Notes: a model not told the origin generated them from the letters alone. Positions 30,747 through 40,317 are shown, numbered from the stretch's first letter. The stretch: 64,000 nt of DNA from Streptomyces sp. Ru71 (GCF_002920535.1 NZ_PQSS01000014.1:62001-126000), one strand, 5' to 3'. Program-made: numbers and translations.

Positions 30747-31196
30747 ATGTCCGGTTTCCATGAGGAGATCGTCCTCGACTGCCGCCCCGACGAGGTGTGG
30801 ACCTACGTCACCGACCCCGCCCATCTGCCGGAGTGGCAGGCGAGCGCGGTGTCCGCCGAGCAACTCGACGCCGGTCCGTTCGGACTCGGCTCCCGGGTCA
30901 AGGTCATCCGGCACGTCGGCCGCCGCGAGATGCCGATGACGATGCAGTGCACCGAGTACGAGCCCGGCCGCTCGTGGAGCGTGCACGGCATCGACGGGCC
31001 GGTACGCGGCAACTTCCACGGCGAGATCACCCCCGTCGACGAGGGCCGGCGCACCCGCCTGACCATGGACCTCGACTTCGAGGGCCACGGCCTCGGCAAG
31101 GTCCTGATCCCCCTGGTCGTCCGCCCCCAGGTCCGCAAGGAGTTCCCCCGCAACGAACAGCTGCTGAAGCAGCACCTGGAACACACGGCCGCGTAG
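30747..31196 (+). CDS. SRPBCC (START-like) family protein
   Basis: A 149-residue cytoplasmic protein with the START-like fold. It begins MSGFHEEIVLDCRPDEVWTY and shows VTDPAHLPEWQASAVSAEQL, the usual strand-helix-WxxP pattern. Such proteins hold hydrophobic ligands in a cavity, but ligand and role cannot be told. ATG 30747 has GAAAGGGGG upstream. It stands alone between two hairpin terminators. Confidence 0.75.
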   Translation: MSGFHEEIVLDCRPDEVWTYVTDPAHLPEWQASAVSAEQLDAGPFGLGSRVKVIRHVGRREMPMTMQCTEYEPGRSWSVHGIDGPVRGNFHGEITPVDEGRRTRLTMDLDFEGHGLGKVLIPLVVRPQVRKEFPRNEQLLKQHLEHTAA

Positions 31197-31223
31197 ATCC
31201 CGTCCAACGAGACACACACAGAC

Positions 31224-31250
31224 CAGGCGGGGCACCACCAGCCCCGCCTG
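31224..31250 (+). terminator. Terminator after the SRPBCC gene
   Basis: A 10-bp perfect stem (31224-31233 and 31241-31250) with a seven-base loop starts 28 bases after the stop codon. Confidence 0.75.
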
Positions 31251-31308
31251 ACCGAGCCGGGCGGATAACTCGTTGTCCGGAGCCGATGAGCTGTGCCCAT
31301 AGTGGCGC

Positions 31309-31719
31309 ATGAGCAGGTACGCGGAGGTCATGGTCCTGGCGAGGGATGCCGAGGAGGTCATGGAGCCCCTCACCCGTCCCGATGAGAACCGGGAGTGGCA
31401 CCAGTGCTTCACGCGGGTGGAAGACCGGGTGTTCGCCGGACGGAGCGGGGGATCGCATGAGTGCTACGCCTGGGTCATCCAGTTCATCCGCCACAACTGG
31501 CACGGGTTGCTCGGACACCTGGAGTCGCTGCCCTGGCCGGACCCGCATTCCGTGCAGGTCCTGGTCCGGGACGAGGAAGACGACTGCTTCGGTCTGTGGA
31601 TGATCTACGACGGCAAACTGATCGAGGTACCCCTGCCCCGCACGAGGCGTGAGCCCTTCTCGGCATCGGTCACCGGAGTCCTCTCCCGGACCGACCGCCG
31701 CTTCGGTGAGCCGGACTGA
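31309..31719 (+). CDS. Hypothetical protein
   Basis: A 136-residue protein I do not recognise. It is mixed charged/hydrophobic with several Trp (REWHQCF, AWVIQFIRHNWHGLL, LPWPDP, GLWMIYDG), no signal peptide and no membrane span, so it is probably a small cytoplasmic domain. CATAGT at 31298-31303 with TTGTCC at 31273-31278 could be a promoter giving a near-leaderless mRNA, since the ATG is at 31309. It is convergent with the next gene. Codon use looks normal for the window. Confidence 0.6.
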   Translation: MSRYAEVMVLARDAEEVMEPLTRPDENREWHQCFTRVEDRVFAGRSGGSHECYAWVIQFIRHNWHGLLGHLESLPWPDPHSVQVLVRDEEDDCFGLWMIYDGKLIEVPLPRTRREPFSASVTGVLSRTDRRFGEPD

Positions 31720-31729
31720 TCCACGCTCC

Positions 31730-32236
31730 TCAAGACCCGCCAGATGACTGACGATCCCTTCGCATCCCCGCGGCGAACGACGCGGCACCCACTCCGGCAC
31801 TGACCAGCGCCGCGACACAGGTGAGGATCGTAGGGAGGTCGGACCCCCCGGACCCGGCGCCGGCCTGGGTGGAATAGACCCGCTGGACCGTCTCAGTGAC
31901 CGTCACGGTCACGGCGGGAGCAGATGCCGGGAGGCTGGCCTCCGTGCTGCCGGAAGAGCTTTGAGTCGGCTCTTCGGTGTCGGTCTCGCTGGGAGATGTT
32001 CCCGGGGGCTCTCCGGCGCTGGGCTCGCTCTCGGTCGGCGTTGGAGGCGGTGACGGCGATTGCAGCGTTGCGGAGGATGTGGGGGACGGCGACGTCGAAC
32101 GGCCCGATTCCTGACCGTTCAAGCCGCTGAGAACAGCCACGACGAGCACCACCACACTGACACCCATCAAGGCAGCGCCAACCCATATCAGGCGCGATCG
32201 TCGGTCCCTCATACCCCCAGGTTGCAGCAGCCTCAC
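31730..32236 (-). CDS. Hypothetical membrane protein with Ser/Pro-rich linker
   Basis: A 168-residue protein with two membrane spans (about 19-38 and 135-158) joined by a Ser/Thr/Pro/Glu-rich linker of about 95 residues that is probably extracytoplasmic. No domain is recognised. The linker resembles wall-spanning spacers. The listed start is GTG 32236; ATG 32212 ([10 protein letters not shown]) is an alternative start eight codons downstream. It is divergent from rlmN. Confidence 0.6.
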   Translation of the reverse strand: MRLLQPGGMRDRRSRLIWVGAALMGVSVVVLVVAVLSGLNGQESGRSTSPSPTSSATLQSPSPPPTPTESEPSAGEPPGTSPSETDTEEPTQSSSGSTEASLPASAPAVTVTVTETVQRVYSTQAGAGSGGSDLPTILTCVAALVSAGVGAASFAAGMRRDRQSSGGS

Positions 32237-32342
32237 AGACCATGCGACAGGACCAGGACCTCTCTGGCATCACCAGTACCGCAAGCACACCGGGGCAAGC
32301 GGCCCCAGCCCACCCAAGTCGATCTGCGACACTGGTAGCACC

Positions 32343-33449
32343 ATGCCCAAGCCCGGAGAACTTACCTTTGTCGCGCCGCGCGGTGCCAAGGCGCCGCCGC
32401 GGCATCTTGCCGATCTCTCGCCCGCCGAGCGCAAGGCCGCTGTCGCCGAGATCGGGGAGAAGCCCTTTCGCGCCAAGCAGCTGTCGCAGCACTACTTCGC
32501 GCGGTACGCGCACGAGCCCGAGCAGTGGACCGACATTCCCGCCGGTGCGCGGGACAAGCTGCGCGAGGCGCTGTTTCCCGAGTTGATGACCGTCGTGCGG
32601 CATCTGTCGACCGACGAGGGGACGACGCGCAAGACGCTGTGGCGGCTGTTCGACGGGACGCTCGTCGAGTCCGTGCTGATGCGGTATCCGGACCGGGTGA
32701 CCATGTGCATCAGCTCGCAGGCCGGGTGTGGGATGAACTGTCCGTTCTGTGCGACCGGGCAGGCCGGGCTGGACCGGAATCTGTCCACCGCCGAGATCGT
32801 GCACCAGATCGTGGAGGGCATGCGGGCGCTGCGGGACGGGGAGATCCCCGGGGGGCCGTCGCGGCTGTCCAACATCGTCTTCATGGGGATGGGTGAGCCG
32901 CTCGCCAACTACAAGCGAGTGGTGGGGGCCATTCGGGCGCTGACCGACCCCGCTCCCGACGGGCTCGGGCTGTCGCAGCGCGGGATCACCGTGTCGACCG
33001 TCGGGCTCGTGCCCGCCATCCACCGGTTCGCGGACGAGGGCTTCAAGTGCCGGCTCGCGATCTCGCTGCACGCCCCCGACGACGAGCTGCGCGACACCCT
33101 CGTCCCCGTGAACACGCGGTGGAAGGTGCGCGAGGTGCTCGACGCCGGGTTCGAGTACACGGAGAAGTCCGGGCGTCGGCTTTCCATCGAGTACGCGCTG
33201 ATCCGGGACATCAATGATCAGGCCTGGCGCGGGGACCGGCTCGGGCGGCTGCTCAAGGGCAAGCCTGTGCATGTCAACCTCATCCCGCTGAACCCGACGC
33301 CCGGGTCCAAGTGGACCGCCTCCCGCCCCGAGGACGAGAAGGCGTTCGTCGAGGCCATCGCCGCCCATGGTGTACCGGTGACCATTCGGGACACCCGTGG
33401 CCAGGAGATCGACGGGGCGTGTGGTCAGCTCGCCGCCACCGAGCGGTAA
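32343..33449 (+). CDS. rlmN: Dual-specificity RNA methyltransferase RlmN
   Basis: A 368-residue radical-SAM enzyme that makes m2A2503 in 23S rRNA and m2A37 in some tRNAs. The cluster motif CGMNCPFC gives Cys129, Cys133 and Cys136. The methyl-carrying Cys is Cys360 in GACGQLAA. Other family segments are [13 protein letters not shown] and [18 protein letters not shown] 32343 has no clear ribosome site, so it may be leaderless or weakly initiated. Confidence 0.95.
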   Translation: MPKPGELTFVAPRGAKAPPRHLADLSPAERKAAVAEIGEKPFRAKQLSQHYFARYAHEPEQWTDIPAGARDKLREALFPELMTVVRHLSTDEGTTRKTLWRLFDGTLVESVLMRYPDRVTMCISSQAGCGMNCPFCATGQAGLDRNLSTAEIVHQIVEGMRALRDGEIPGGPSRLSNIVFMGMGEPLANYKRVVGAIRALTDPAPDGLGLSQRGITVSTVGLVPAIHRFADEGFKCRLAISLHAPDDELRDTLVPVNTRWKVREVLDAGFEYTEKSGRRLSIEYALIRDINDQAWRGDRLGRLLKGKPVHVNLIPLNPTPGSKWTASRPEDEKAFVEAIAAHGVPVTIRDTRGQEIDGACGQLAATER

Positions 33450-33481
33450 TCTGACCTTCGTCAGTACATCTACATATTCCG

Positions 33482-33575
33482 ACAGGGGAGCGCCACAGCG
33501 CTGAGAGTGCGGCGGACAGGGCCGCAGACCCTCCGAACCTCGCCCAGGTCATTCTGGGTAGGGAGATCGGTCATC
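33482..33575 (+). ncRNA. TPP riboswitch (THI element) aptamer
   Basis: The conserved THI-box pieces are in order: GGGGAGC near 33485, CTGAGAG at 33501, ACCCTCCGAACCT at 33528-33540 and GGTCATTCTGGGTAGGGAGA from 33547. Thiamine pyrophosphate binding is expected to shut off the downstream transporter. The downstream genes code for a thiamine-type ABC importer, which supports the call. Confidence 0.92.
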
Positions 33576-33589
33576 ACTCTAGCTGTTGC

Positions 33590-33654
33590 GCCCTGCCCGG
33601 GCCGTCGTCAGGCGTCCCGGGCAGGGCCGCGTCTCTTCCTGGTCCCTCCAGGAG
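33590..33654 (+). promoter_or_regulatory. Riboswitch expression platform before thiB
   Basis: A 12-bp perfect stem (33590-33601 and 33616-33627) with a 14-base loop is followed by a pyrimidine stretch, as in a transcription terminator. A second short hairpin CCTGG/CCAGG just before AGGAGG (33649-33654) could also mask the thiB ribosome site. Which of the two is the switch is not clear. Confidence 0.6.
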
Positions 33655-33656
33655 GA

Positions 33657-34748
33657 ATGTCAGTGAGCATCACCAAGAAGGCCACGGTCGCGGTGGTCGG
33701 CCTCGGGCTCGTCACGCTGTCCGCGTGCGGGTCGTCGGGCGGGAGCGAGAAGACCTCTGCCACCGAGTCCAAGACCGTCACTCTGGTCAGCCATGACTCG
33801 TGGGCCGTGTCCAAGAACGTCCTCGCGGACTTCGAGAAGAGCTCCGGGTACAAGGTCAACGTCCTCACCAGCGGCGACGCCGGGCAGGCCGTCAACAAGG
33901 CGATCCTGACCAAGGACAACCCGCAGGGCGACGTCTTCTTCGGCGTCGACAACACCCTGCTCTCCCGGGCGCTGGACAACGGACTGTTCCAGTCGTACGA
34001 GGCCAAGGGGCTCGGCTCCATCGGCGCCCAGTACCAGCTGGACAAGGACAAGCACCGGGTCACGCCGATCGACTTCGGCGACATCTGCGTCAACTACGAC
34101 AAGCAGTACTTCGCCGACCACAAGCTGACCCCGCCGGCCTCCTTCGACGACCTGGTCAAGCCCGAGTACAAGAACCTGCTGGTCACCGAGAACGCGTCCA
34201 CCTCCTCGCCCGGCCTCGGCTTCCTGCTCGGCACCGCCGCCAAGTACGGCGACGACGGCTGGCAGGACTACTGGAAGAAGCTCAAGGCCAACGGCGTCAA
34301 GGTCGTCGACGGCTGGGAGCAGGCCTACGACCAGGAGTTCTCCGGCTCGGCCGGCGGCAAGAAGGCGCACGGCGACCGGCCGCTCGTCGTGTCGTACGCC
34401 TCCTCCCCGCCCGCCGAGGTCGTCTTCGCCAAGCCGCAGCCGAAGACCGCGCCCACCGGCGTGGCCGCCGGCACCTGCTTCCGGCAGATCGAGTTCGCGG
34501 GTCTGCTGAGCAACGCCAAGAACACCAAGGGCGGCAAGGCGCTGATCGACTTCCTGGTCTCCAAGGAGTTCCAGGAGGACATGTCGCTGAACATGTTCGT
34601 CTACCCGGTCCTCGACGGCGCCAAGGTGCCCGCCGAGTTCACCCAGTACGGCCCCGCGGCCAAGGACCCCCAGACCATGGCCCCCGGCACCATCGCCGAC
34701 CACCGTGACCAGTGGGTCAAGCAGTGGACCTCGCTCGTACTGAGGTAG
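33657..34748 (+). CDS. thiB: Thiamine ABC transporter substrate-binding lipoprotein ThiB
   Basis: A 363-residue exported lipoprotein: basic start, hydrophobic stretch and lipobox LSAC with Cys24. The mature part matches ThiB-type binding proteins: VTLVSHDSWAVSKNVLADFE, GDVFFGVDNTLLSRALDNGL, VTPIDFGDICVNYDK. It should capture thiamine, TPP or a pyrimidine precursor outside the cell. The start ATG 33657 follows a strong AGGAGG. A TPP riboswitch lies upstream and the frame overlaps thiP by 37 bases. Confidence 0.88.
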   Translation: MSVSITKKATVAVVGLGLVTLSACGSSGGSEKTSATESKTVTLVSHDSWAVSKNVLADFEKSSGYKVNVLTSGDAGQAVNKAILTKDNPQGDVFFGVDNTLLSRALDNGLFQSYEAKGLGSIGAQYQLDKDKHRVTPIDFGDICVNYDKQYFADHKLTPPASFDDLVKPEYKNLLVTENASTSSPGLGFLLGTAAKYGDDGWQDYWKKLKANGVKVVDGWEQAYDQEFSGSAGGKKAHGDRPLVVSYASSPPAEVVFAKPQPKTAPTGVAAGTCFRQIEFAGLLSNAKNTKGGKALIDFLVSKEFQEDMSLNMFVYPVLDGAKVPAEFTQYGPAAKDPQTMAPGTIADHRDQWVKQWTSLVLR

Positions 34749-36394
34749 TCCGCCGGAAGGACCGCGCGGGGAGCGCGGCGCGGCTCGGGCTGATGGCCCT
34801 GCCCGTCGCGTTCTTCGCCGTGTTCTTCGCCTACCCCGTGGCCGCGATCGTCGCCCGCGGACTCAAGGTCGACGGCGTGTGGCAGTTCGGCCGGCTCCCC
34901 GACGTCCTCGGACAGTCCGACATCCGGCACGTGCTGTGGTTCACCACCTGGCAGGCGCTGGTCTCCGCCGGGCTCACCCTGCTCCTCGCGCTGCCCGGCG
35001 CCTACGTCTTCGCCCGCTTCGACTTCCCCGGCAAGCGGCTGCTGCGGGCCGTGGTCACGGTGCCGTTCGTGCTGCCGACCGTCGTCGTCGGCACCGCCTT
35101 CCTGGCGCTGGTCGGGCGCGGCGGGCTGCTCGACGACCTGTGGGGCGTACGGCTGGACACCACCGTGTGGGCGATCCTGCTCGCGCACGTCTTCTTCAAC
35201 TACGCCGTCGTCGTACGCACCGTCGGCGGCCTGTGGGCACAGCTCGACCCGCGGCAGGAGGAGGCGGCGCGCATGCTCGGCGCCTCCCGCTTCACCGCCT
35301 GGCGCAAGGTCACCCTGCCCGCGCTGGCGCCCGCCGTCGCCGCGGCCGCGCTGATGGTGTTCCTGTTCTGCTTCACCTCCTTCGGCATCGTCCAGATCCT
35401 CGGCGGACCCGCCTACTCCACCCTGGAGGTGGAGATCTACCGGCAGACCGCCGACGTCTTCGACCTGTCCACCGCCGCCGTGCTGACGATCGTCCAGTTC
35501 GTCGCGGTCGGCGTGATCCTCGCCGTGCACGCCTGGACGGTACGGCGCCGGGAGAGCGCGCTGAAGCTGGTGGACGCGGCGACGACGGCACGCCGGCCGC
35601 GCGGCGCCGGGCAGTGGGCGCTGCTCGCCGGGGTGCTGCTGACCATCGCGCTGCTGCTCGTGCTGCCGCCCGCGGTGCTGGTGCAGCGCTCCCTGGACGG
35701 CGGCCTCGGCTACTACCGGGCGCTGACCGGCCAGGACGGCAACACCTTCCTCGTCCCGCCGATCGAGGCCATCGGCAACTCGCTGCAGTACGCCGTCGCC
35801 GCCACCGGTATCGCGCTGCTGATCGGCGCGCTCGCCGCCGCCGCGCTCACCCGCCGGGACGCCGGGCGCCTGGTGCGCGGCTTCGACGCGCTGCTGATGT
35901 TGCCGCTCGGTGTGTCCGCGGTGACCGTCGGCTTCGGCTTCCTGATCACGCTCGACACGCCCCCGCTGGACCTGCGCAGCTCCTGGATCCTCGTGCCGCT
36001 CGCCCAGGCGCTCGTCGGCGTCCCCTTCGTCGTACGGACCATGCTGCCCGTGCTGCGCGCGGTGGACGGGCGGCTGCGGGAGGCTGCGGCCGTGCTCGGG
36101 GCATCGCCGTGGCGGGTGTGGCGCGAGGTCGATCTGCCGATGGTGCGGCGGGCACTGCTGATCGCCGCCGGGTTCGCCTTCGCCGTGTCGCTGGGCGAGT
36201 TCGGGGCGACCGTGTTCATCGCGCGGCCGGACACCCCGACACTGCCGGTGGCCGTCGCCCGGCTGCTGTCGCGGCCCGGTGATCTCAACTACGGGCAGGC
36301 GATGGCCCTGTCGACGATTCTGATGGTGGTGTGCGCCGTGGCGCTGCTGGTCCTGGAGAGCCTGCGGGTGCCCGACCGGACGGGGGAGTTCTAG
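34712..36394 (+). CDS. thiP: Thiamine ABC transporter permease ThiP
   Basis: A 560-residue permease built of two homologous halves, about twelve membrane spans. The two EAA loops are EEAARMLGASRFTAWRKVTL and REAAAVLGASPWRVWREVDL. The first codon taken is GTG 34712; GTG 34724 is equally possible and neither has a clear ribosome site, so coupling to thiB is likely. The stop is directly followed by the thiQ start (TAGATG). Confidence 0.88.
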   Translation: MGQAVDLARTEVVRRKDRAGSAARLGLMALPVAFFAVFFAYPVAAIVARGLKVDGVWQFGRLPDVLGQSDIRHVLWFTTWQALVSAGLTLLLALPGAYVFARFDFPGKRLLRAVVTVPFVLPTVVVGTAFLALVGRGGLLDDLWGVRLDTTVWAILLAHVFFNYAVVVRTVGGLWAQLDPRQEEAARMLGASRFTAWRKVTLPALAPAVAAAALMVFLFCFTSFGIVQILGGPAYSTLEVEIYRQTADVFDLSTAAVLTIVQFVAVGVILAVHAWTVRRRESALKLVDAATTARRPRGAGQWALLAGVLLTIALLLVLPPAVLVQRSLDGGLGYYRALTGQDGNTFLVPPIEAIGNSLQYAVAATGIALLIGALAAAALTRRDAGRLVRGFDALLMLPLGVSAVTVGFGFLITLDTPPLDLRSSWILVPLAQALVGVPFVVRTMLPVLRAVDGRLREAAAVLGASPWRVWREVDLPMVRRALLIAAGFAFAVSLGEFGATVFIARPDTPTLPVAVARLLSRPGDLNYGQAMALSTILMVVCAVALLVLESLRVPDRTGEF

Positions 36395-37414
36395 ATGCTG
36401 CTCAGCCTCGCTGCCGCGACCGTCCGCTTCGGTGAGCGGACCGTGCTCGACGCCGTCGATCTGGACGTCGCCGAGCACGAGGTGGTGTGTGTGCTCGGGC
36501 CCAGCGGCAGCGGCAAGTCGACGCTGCTGCGGGCGGTCGCCGGGCTCCAGCCGCTGGACGCGGGCCGGATCGTGCTGGACGGCCGGGACCAGACGCGGGT
36601 GCCCGCGCACAAGCGGGGCGTGGGGCTGATGTTCCAGGACCACCAGCTGTTCCCGCAGCGGGACGTGGCCGGAAACGTCGCCTTCGGGCTGCGCATGCAC
36701 GGTGCCGCGCGGAGTGAGCAGGCCGAGCGGGTCGGGGAGTTGCTGGACCTGGTGGGCCTGCCCGGCGCCGGCCGGCGGGCGGTCGGCGCGCTGTCCGGTG
36801 GCGAGCAGCAGCGGGTCGCGCTCGCCCGGGCGCTCGCGCCCCGGCCCCGGCTGCTGATGCTGGACGAGCCGCTCGGCCAGCTGGACCGCTCACTGCGTGA
36901 ACGTCTCGTCGTCGAACTGCGGGAGCTGTTCGGCCGGTTGGGCACGACCGTGCTCGCGGTCACCCACGACCAGGGCGAGGCGTTCGCGCTCGCCGACCGG
37001 GTCGTGGTGATGCGGGACGGGCGGATCGCCCAGTCCGGCACGCCTCTTGAGGTGTGGCAGCACCCGGCGGACGCGTTCGTCGCCCGCTTCCTCGGCTTCG
37101 ACAACGTGGTCCCGGGGACGGTCGCCGGCGCGGCGGCCGACACGCCGTGGGGCAAGCTGCCGGTGCCCGACGGTTCCCCGCAGGGGGCGTGTGACCTGCT
37201 GGTGCGCCCGGCGGGCGTCCGGCTCACCGGCGTGGAGGACGGCCTGCGCTGCACGGTCACCGCCCGCACCTTCAAGGGCACCCATGTCGCCGTCCACCTC
37301 CAGCCCGAGGACGCGCCCCGGCTGGAGGCGGCCTGTGCGCTGCGCGAGGCACCCGAGGTCGGCGACGAGGTCGGGGTCGCCTTCGACATGGCGGAAATCG
37401 TCGTGCTCGGCTGA
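36395..37414 (+). CDS. thiQ: Thiamine ABC transporter ATPase ThiQ
   Basis: A 339-residue ABC ATPase. Walker A GPSGSGKST (35-43), signature LSGGEQQR, Walker B RLLMLDEPLGQLD and the switch His in AVTHDQ are all present. A C-terminal regulatory extension of about 120 residues follows, of the TOBE type. It energises ThiP. The ATG follows the thiP stop without a gap. Confidence 0.88.
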   Translation: MLLSLAAATVRFGERTVLDAVDLDVAEHEVVCVLGPSGSGKSTLLRAVAGLQPLDAGRIVLDGRDQTRVPAHKRGVGLMFQDHQLFPQRDVAGNVAFGLRMHGAARSEQAERVGELLDLVGLPGAGRRAVGALSGGEQQRVALARALAPRPRLLMLDEPLGQLDRSLRERLVVELRELFGRLGTTVLAVTHDQGEAFALADRVVVMRDGRIAQSGTPLEVWQHPADAFVARFLGFDNVVPGTVAGAAADTPWGKLPVPDGSPQGACDLLVRPAGVRLTGVEDGLRCTVTARTFKGTHVAVHLQPEDAPRLEAACALREAPEVGDEVGVAFDMAEIVVLG

Positions 37415-37438
37415 TCGCCGGCTGCCTAGGGTGGCCGC

Positions 37439-38236
37439 ATGACACAGCTGACCCATGACCGCTACTGCGACGAAATAGCCCGCCAGATCGACCAGTTGAC
37501 GTCGATCGTGACCTCCGGGGCCGACCTGACGGCGACCGTGCCGACCTGCCCGGACTGGACGCTGGACGAGCTCGTACGGCATGTGGGCCGCGCCCTGCGC
37601 TGGGCGGATCAGCTGGTGCGCACCCGCGCCGAGGAGAACATCCCGGACGAGAAGGTGCCGGACAGGGCCGGCCCGGACGCCGTGGGTGACGCCGCCGCAC
37701 TGGGGGCCTGGCTCGCCGAGGCCGGCGACCTGGTCGTCGAGGCGCTGCGCGAGGCCGGTCCGGATGCCGCGGCGTGGGCATGGTCGGGGCAGGCCACGGC
37801 CGGTTTCTGGGCCCGCCGGATGACGCACGAGATCACCGTCCACCGCGCGGACGCCGCCCTGGCCGCCGGCCTGCCCTACGAGGTCGCGCCCGAGGTGGCC
37901 GCCGACGCGATCGACGAGTGGCTGGAGATCGTGCAGTTCATCCAGCGGATGGGCCTCACGGAGGGGGCGAAGGAGCTGTGTGGCGACGGCCGCAGCATCC
38001 ACCTCCACGCCACCGACACCCCGGCGGAGCTGGACGCCGAGTGGCTGGTGGAGCTCGCCGAGGACGGCGTGCGCCGGCGGCGTGGGCACGCCAAGGCGAC
38101 GGTCGCGCTGCGCGGACCGCTGACCGACGTTCTGCTCGCCTTCTACCGGCGGCTGCCGCTGGACACGCCCGGCCTGGAGATCCTCGGCGAGCGGGAGCTG
38201 CTGGAGTTCTGGCTGAGCCGGGCCACCTTCGGCTGA
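37439..38236 (+). CDS. Mycothiol-dependent maleylpyruvate isomerase-family protein
   Basis: A 265-residue protein of the DinB-like mycothiol-dependent isomerase group. The N-terminal helical bundle shows CPDWTLDELVRHVGRALRWA and MTHEITVHRADAALAAGLPY, which contain the His and Glu/His metal ligands of the family. The C-terminal domain has a sterol-carrier-like character (ATVALRGPLTDVLLAFYRRL). The actual substrate is unknown. TAGGGT at 37427-37432 sits seven bases before ATG 37439, so the mRNA is probably leaderless. Confidence 0.82.
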   Translation: MTQLTHDRYCDEIARQIDQLTSIVTSGADLTATVPTCPDWTLDELVRHVGRALRWADQLVRTRAEENIPDEKVPDRAGPDAVGDAAALGAWLAEAGDLVVEALREAGPDAAAWAWSGQATAGFWARRMTHEITVHRADAALAAGLPYEVAPEVAADAIDEWLEIVQFIQRMGLTEGAKELCGDGRSIHLHATDTPAELDAEWLVELAEDGVRRRRGHAKATVALRGPLTDVLLAFYRRLPLDTPGLEILGERELLEFWLSRATFG

Positions 38237-38284
38237 TCCGCCGTATCACGCCCGCGCGCCCCGCCCCGGTCGCCGGACACGCGG

Positions 38285-38316
38285 ACGGCCCGCCCCCGGT
38301 GACCGGGGACGGGCCG
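38285..38316. terminator. Bidirectional terminator between convergent genes
   Basis: Two 16-base arms pair with a single mismatch around a very small loop. It lies 49 bases after the isomerase gene and 18 bases after the LAETG gene on the other strand, so it can serve both. Confidence 0.75.
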
Positions 38317-38333
38317 TTCGCGCGCGTCGGGCC

Positions 38334-39020
38334 TCAGTTGCCGCTCTTGGCCCCGCGGCGGCGCATGCCGAAGAAGACCGCGCCACCGCCGACGACGACC
38401 AGGGCGCCCGCGACGCCGGCGATCAGGCCGGTGTTGGAGTTCGCGCCGGTCTCGGCGAGGTTGGAGTCACCGACCGCCGGGGACGGGGCGTTGCTCACGG
38501 TGTCCGCGGGGGCGGTGCTGGTGGACGCCGACGGGGCCGGCGTCTCCTCGGCCGGGGTGGAGGCGGACGGCGACGGCGCCGGGCTGCTCGGCGTGGCCGG
38601 CGGCGTCGTCGGGGTGTCCTTCTTGCAGCCTTCGGACGGGGTGGTCAGGTTGCCCTTGATGTCCTCGTCCACGAGGTTGCCGGCCTTGACGTGGACGCGG
38701 TAGGTCGCGTTGGGCTTCCAGTCCTCGGCGAAGGTGATCGTCGCACCTTCGCGCGAACCCCGGACCTCCTGCTCACCGATCTTCTTTTCGTCGCCGCCGT
38801 TGTTCTCCAGGAAGACGGAGACGACGGCCGGGGTGCCGGAGGCGTCGACGTCGGTGACGGTGATGACGCCCTTGTCACCTTCGCACGAGGCCTTGGCGGA
38901 GAATTCGCTGATGTTGCAGGCGAGCGCGTTGCCGGCGACACCGAGCGCGAGAGCCGCCGCGGCGGAGGCGACCCCGAGGGCGCGCACGGAACGGGCGGCG
39001 GTACGGCGAGATATGGACAC
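38334..39020 (-). CDS. LAETG-anchored surface protein
   Basis: A 228-residue exported protein. A signal peptide (basic start, Ala-rich core, cut near GNALA) precedes a ~105-residue domain with three Cys ([16 protein letters not shown]), then a Pro/Ser/Thr-rich linker. It ends with LAETG, a hydrophobic span and [10 protein letters not shown], a sorting signal for class E sortase. It should be linked to peptidoglycan. The function of the N-terminal domain is unknown. GTG 39020 has AAAGGA upstream. A near-consensus promoter is 107 bases upstream. Confidence 0.85.
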   Translation of the reverse strand: MSISRRTAARSVRALGVASAAAALALGVAGNALACNISEFSAKASCEGDKGVITVTDVDASGTPAVVSVFLENNGGDEKKIGEQEVRGSREGATITFAEDWKPNATYRVHVKAGNLVDEDIKGNLTTPSEGCKKDTPTTPPATPSSPAPSPSASTPAEETPAPSASTSTAPADTVSNAPSPAVGDSNLAETGANSNTGLIAGVAGALVVVGGGAVFFGMRRRGAKSGN

Positions 39021-39126
39021 GTTTGTCCTTTACGGGATGCAACTGCGGGGGGTGGAAGGGGACTTGGGTCGTCGAACGGTCGCGGGAGCAACCCTCCGGC
39101 AACACCGCCCCCATGAGGCTCACAGG

Positions 39127-39154
39127 TTTATAAGCGCTCCGTAAGGAGTGTCAA
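39127..39154 (-). promoter_or_regulatory. Near-consensus housekeeping promoter for the LAETG gene
   Basis: On the reverse strand TTGACA (39154-39149) is followed after 16 bases by TATAAA (39132-39127). This is an HrdB-type promoter and unusually close to consensus for this GC-rich genome. The spacer contains the inverted repeat CTCC-n4-GGAG. It predicts a 5' leader of about 100 bases. Confidence 0.75.
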
Positions 39155-39192
39155 TGCACAGACCGGTCAAGCCAGTTGCCTTTGCCGTCTTA

Positions 39193-40317
39193 TTAACCGA
39201 CGAGACGTTTCAGCGCCTCCGGAGCCTCCTCGATCCCGTCGACCAGCGCGATCCGGGCGCGCATCGAGCGGTCCCCCGCCAGCGACTCCAGCAGCGGCCA
39301 GGCCGGCAGCCGCTCCGTCCAGTGCGCCCGGTCCACGAGCACCATGGGCGTGGGCTCGCCCCGTGACTCGTAGTAGTTCGGCGTCGCGTTGTCGAAGATC
39401 TCCTGTACGGTGCCGGCGGCGCCCGGCAGGAACACCACACCGCCGGTGCAGCGGGCCAGCAGGCCGTCCTCGCGGGTGGCGTTGGCGAAGTACTTGGCGA
39501 TGTGCGTGGCGAACGGGTTCGGCGGCTCATGGCCGTAGAACCAGGTCGGGATGCCGATCGACGAGCCGCCGCGCGGCCACTGGGCGCGCACCTCGAACGC
39601 GGCCCGCGCCCAGTCGGTGATCGACGGTGTGAACGACGGCGTAGCGGCGAGGAGTTGCAGGGCCTCGCCCAGCATCTCGTCGTCGAAGGGGGCCGCGTAC
39701 GCGCCGAGGTTCGCGGCCTCCATAGCGCCCGGGCCGCCGCCCGTCGCCACGGTGAGGCCGGTGCGGGCCAGGGCGCGGCCGAGGCGCGCGGCACCGGCGT
39801 ACTCCCGCGTCCCGCGCGCCATAGCGTGGCCGCCCATGACGCCGACGACCCGTGCGCCGACCAGGACTTCGTCGAGGGCGTCGGAGACGGCGTCGTCGTG
39901 CAGGGAGCGGAGCATGGAGGCGAATATGTCGCCGTCCGCCCTGGTCCGCTGGAACCAGGCGTAGGTGAGCGCGTCCGGGGTGGCCTCGTAGCCCCGGTCC
40001 AGCCCGGCGAAGAGTTCCTCGGGGGAGTAGACGAACCCCCGGTACGGGTCGAAGGGCAGGCCCGGGACGGGCGGGAAGACCAGGGCGTCGGACGCGCGGA
40101 CGCGGGCGGCCGCCTCGGGGGCCATCGGGCAGCCGAGGAAGACGGCGCCCGCGGTGTCCACGGACAGCAGCACCTCCGTACGGCCCGTCAGGTCCACTGC
40201 CTGGACCCGGAAGCCGGCGAGCGTGCCGTGGAGTCCCACCACCTCGTCGAACTCGGCGAGGGACTCGATCTCACGGTCGTGGGAGCCGTCGAACGGCTGG
40301 GCGGGTGTCGGATGCAC
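39193..40317 (-). CDS. LOG-family Rossmann-fold protein
   Basis: A 374-residue protein. The C-terminal two thirds has the LOG-family pattern: VVGVMGGHAMARG, GGGPGAMEAANLGAY and PGAAGTVQEIFDNA (a variant of PGGxGTxxE). LOG proteins release cytokinin-type bases from nucleoside monophosphates, while related proteins bind nucleotides. The N-terminal ~140 residues are unusual for LOG proteins and are unrecognised, so enzyme activity is uncertain. It is co-directional with the VOC gene upstream. Confidence 0.72.
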   Translation of the reverse strand: MHPTPAQPFDGSHDREIESLAEFDEVVGLHGTLAGFRVQAVDLTGRTEVLLSVDTAGAVFLGCPMAPEAAARVRASDALVFPPVPGLPFDPYRGFVYSPEELFAGLDRGYEATPDALTYAWFQRTRADGDIFASMLRSLHDDAVSDALDEVLVGARVVGVMGGHAMARGTREYAGAARLGRALARTGLTVATGGGPGAMEAANLGAYAAPFDDEMLGEALQLLAATPSFTPSITDWARAAFEVRAQWPRGGSSIGIPTWFYGHEPPNPFATHIAKYFANATREDGLLARCTGGVVFLPGAAGTVQEIFDNATPNYYESRGEPTPMVLVDRAHWTERLPAWPLLESLAGDRSMRARIALVDGIEEAPEALKRLVG

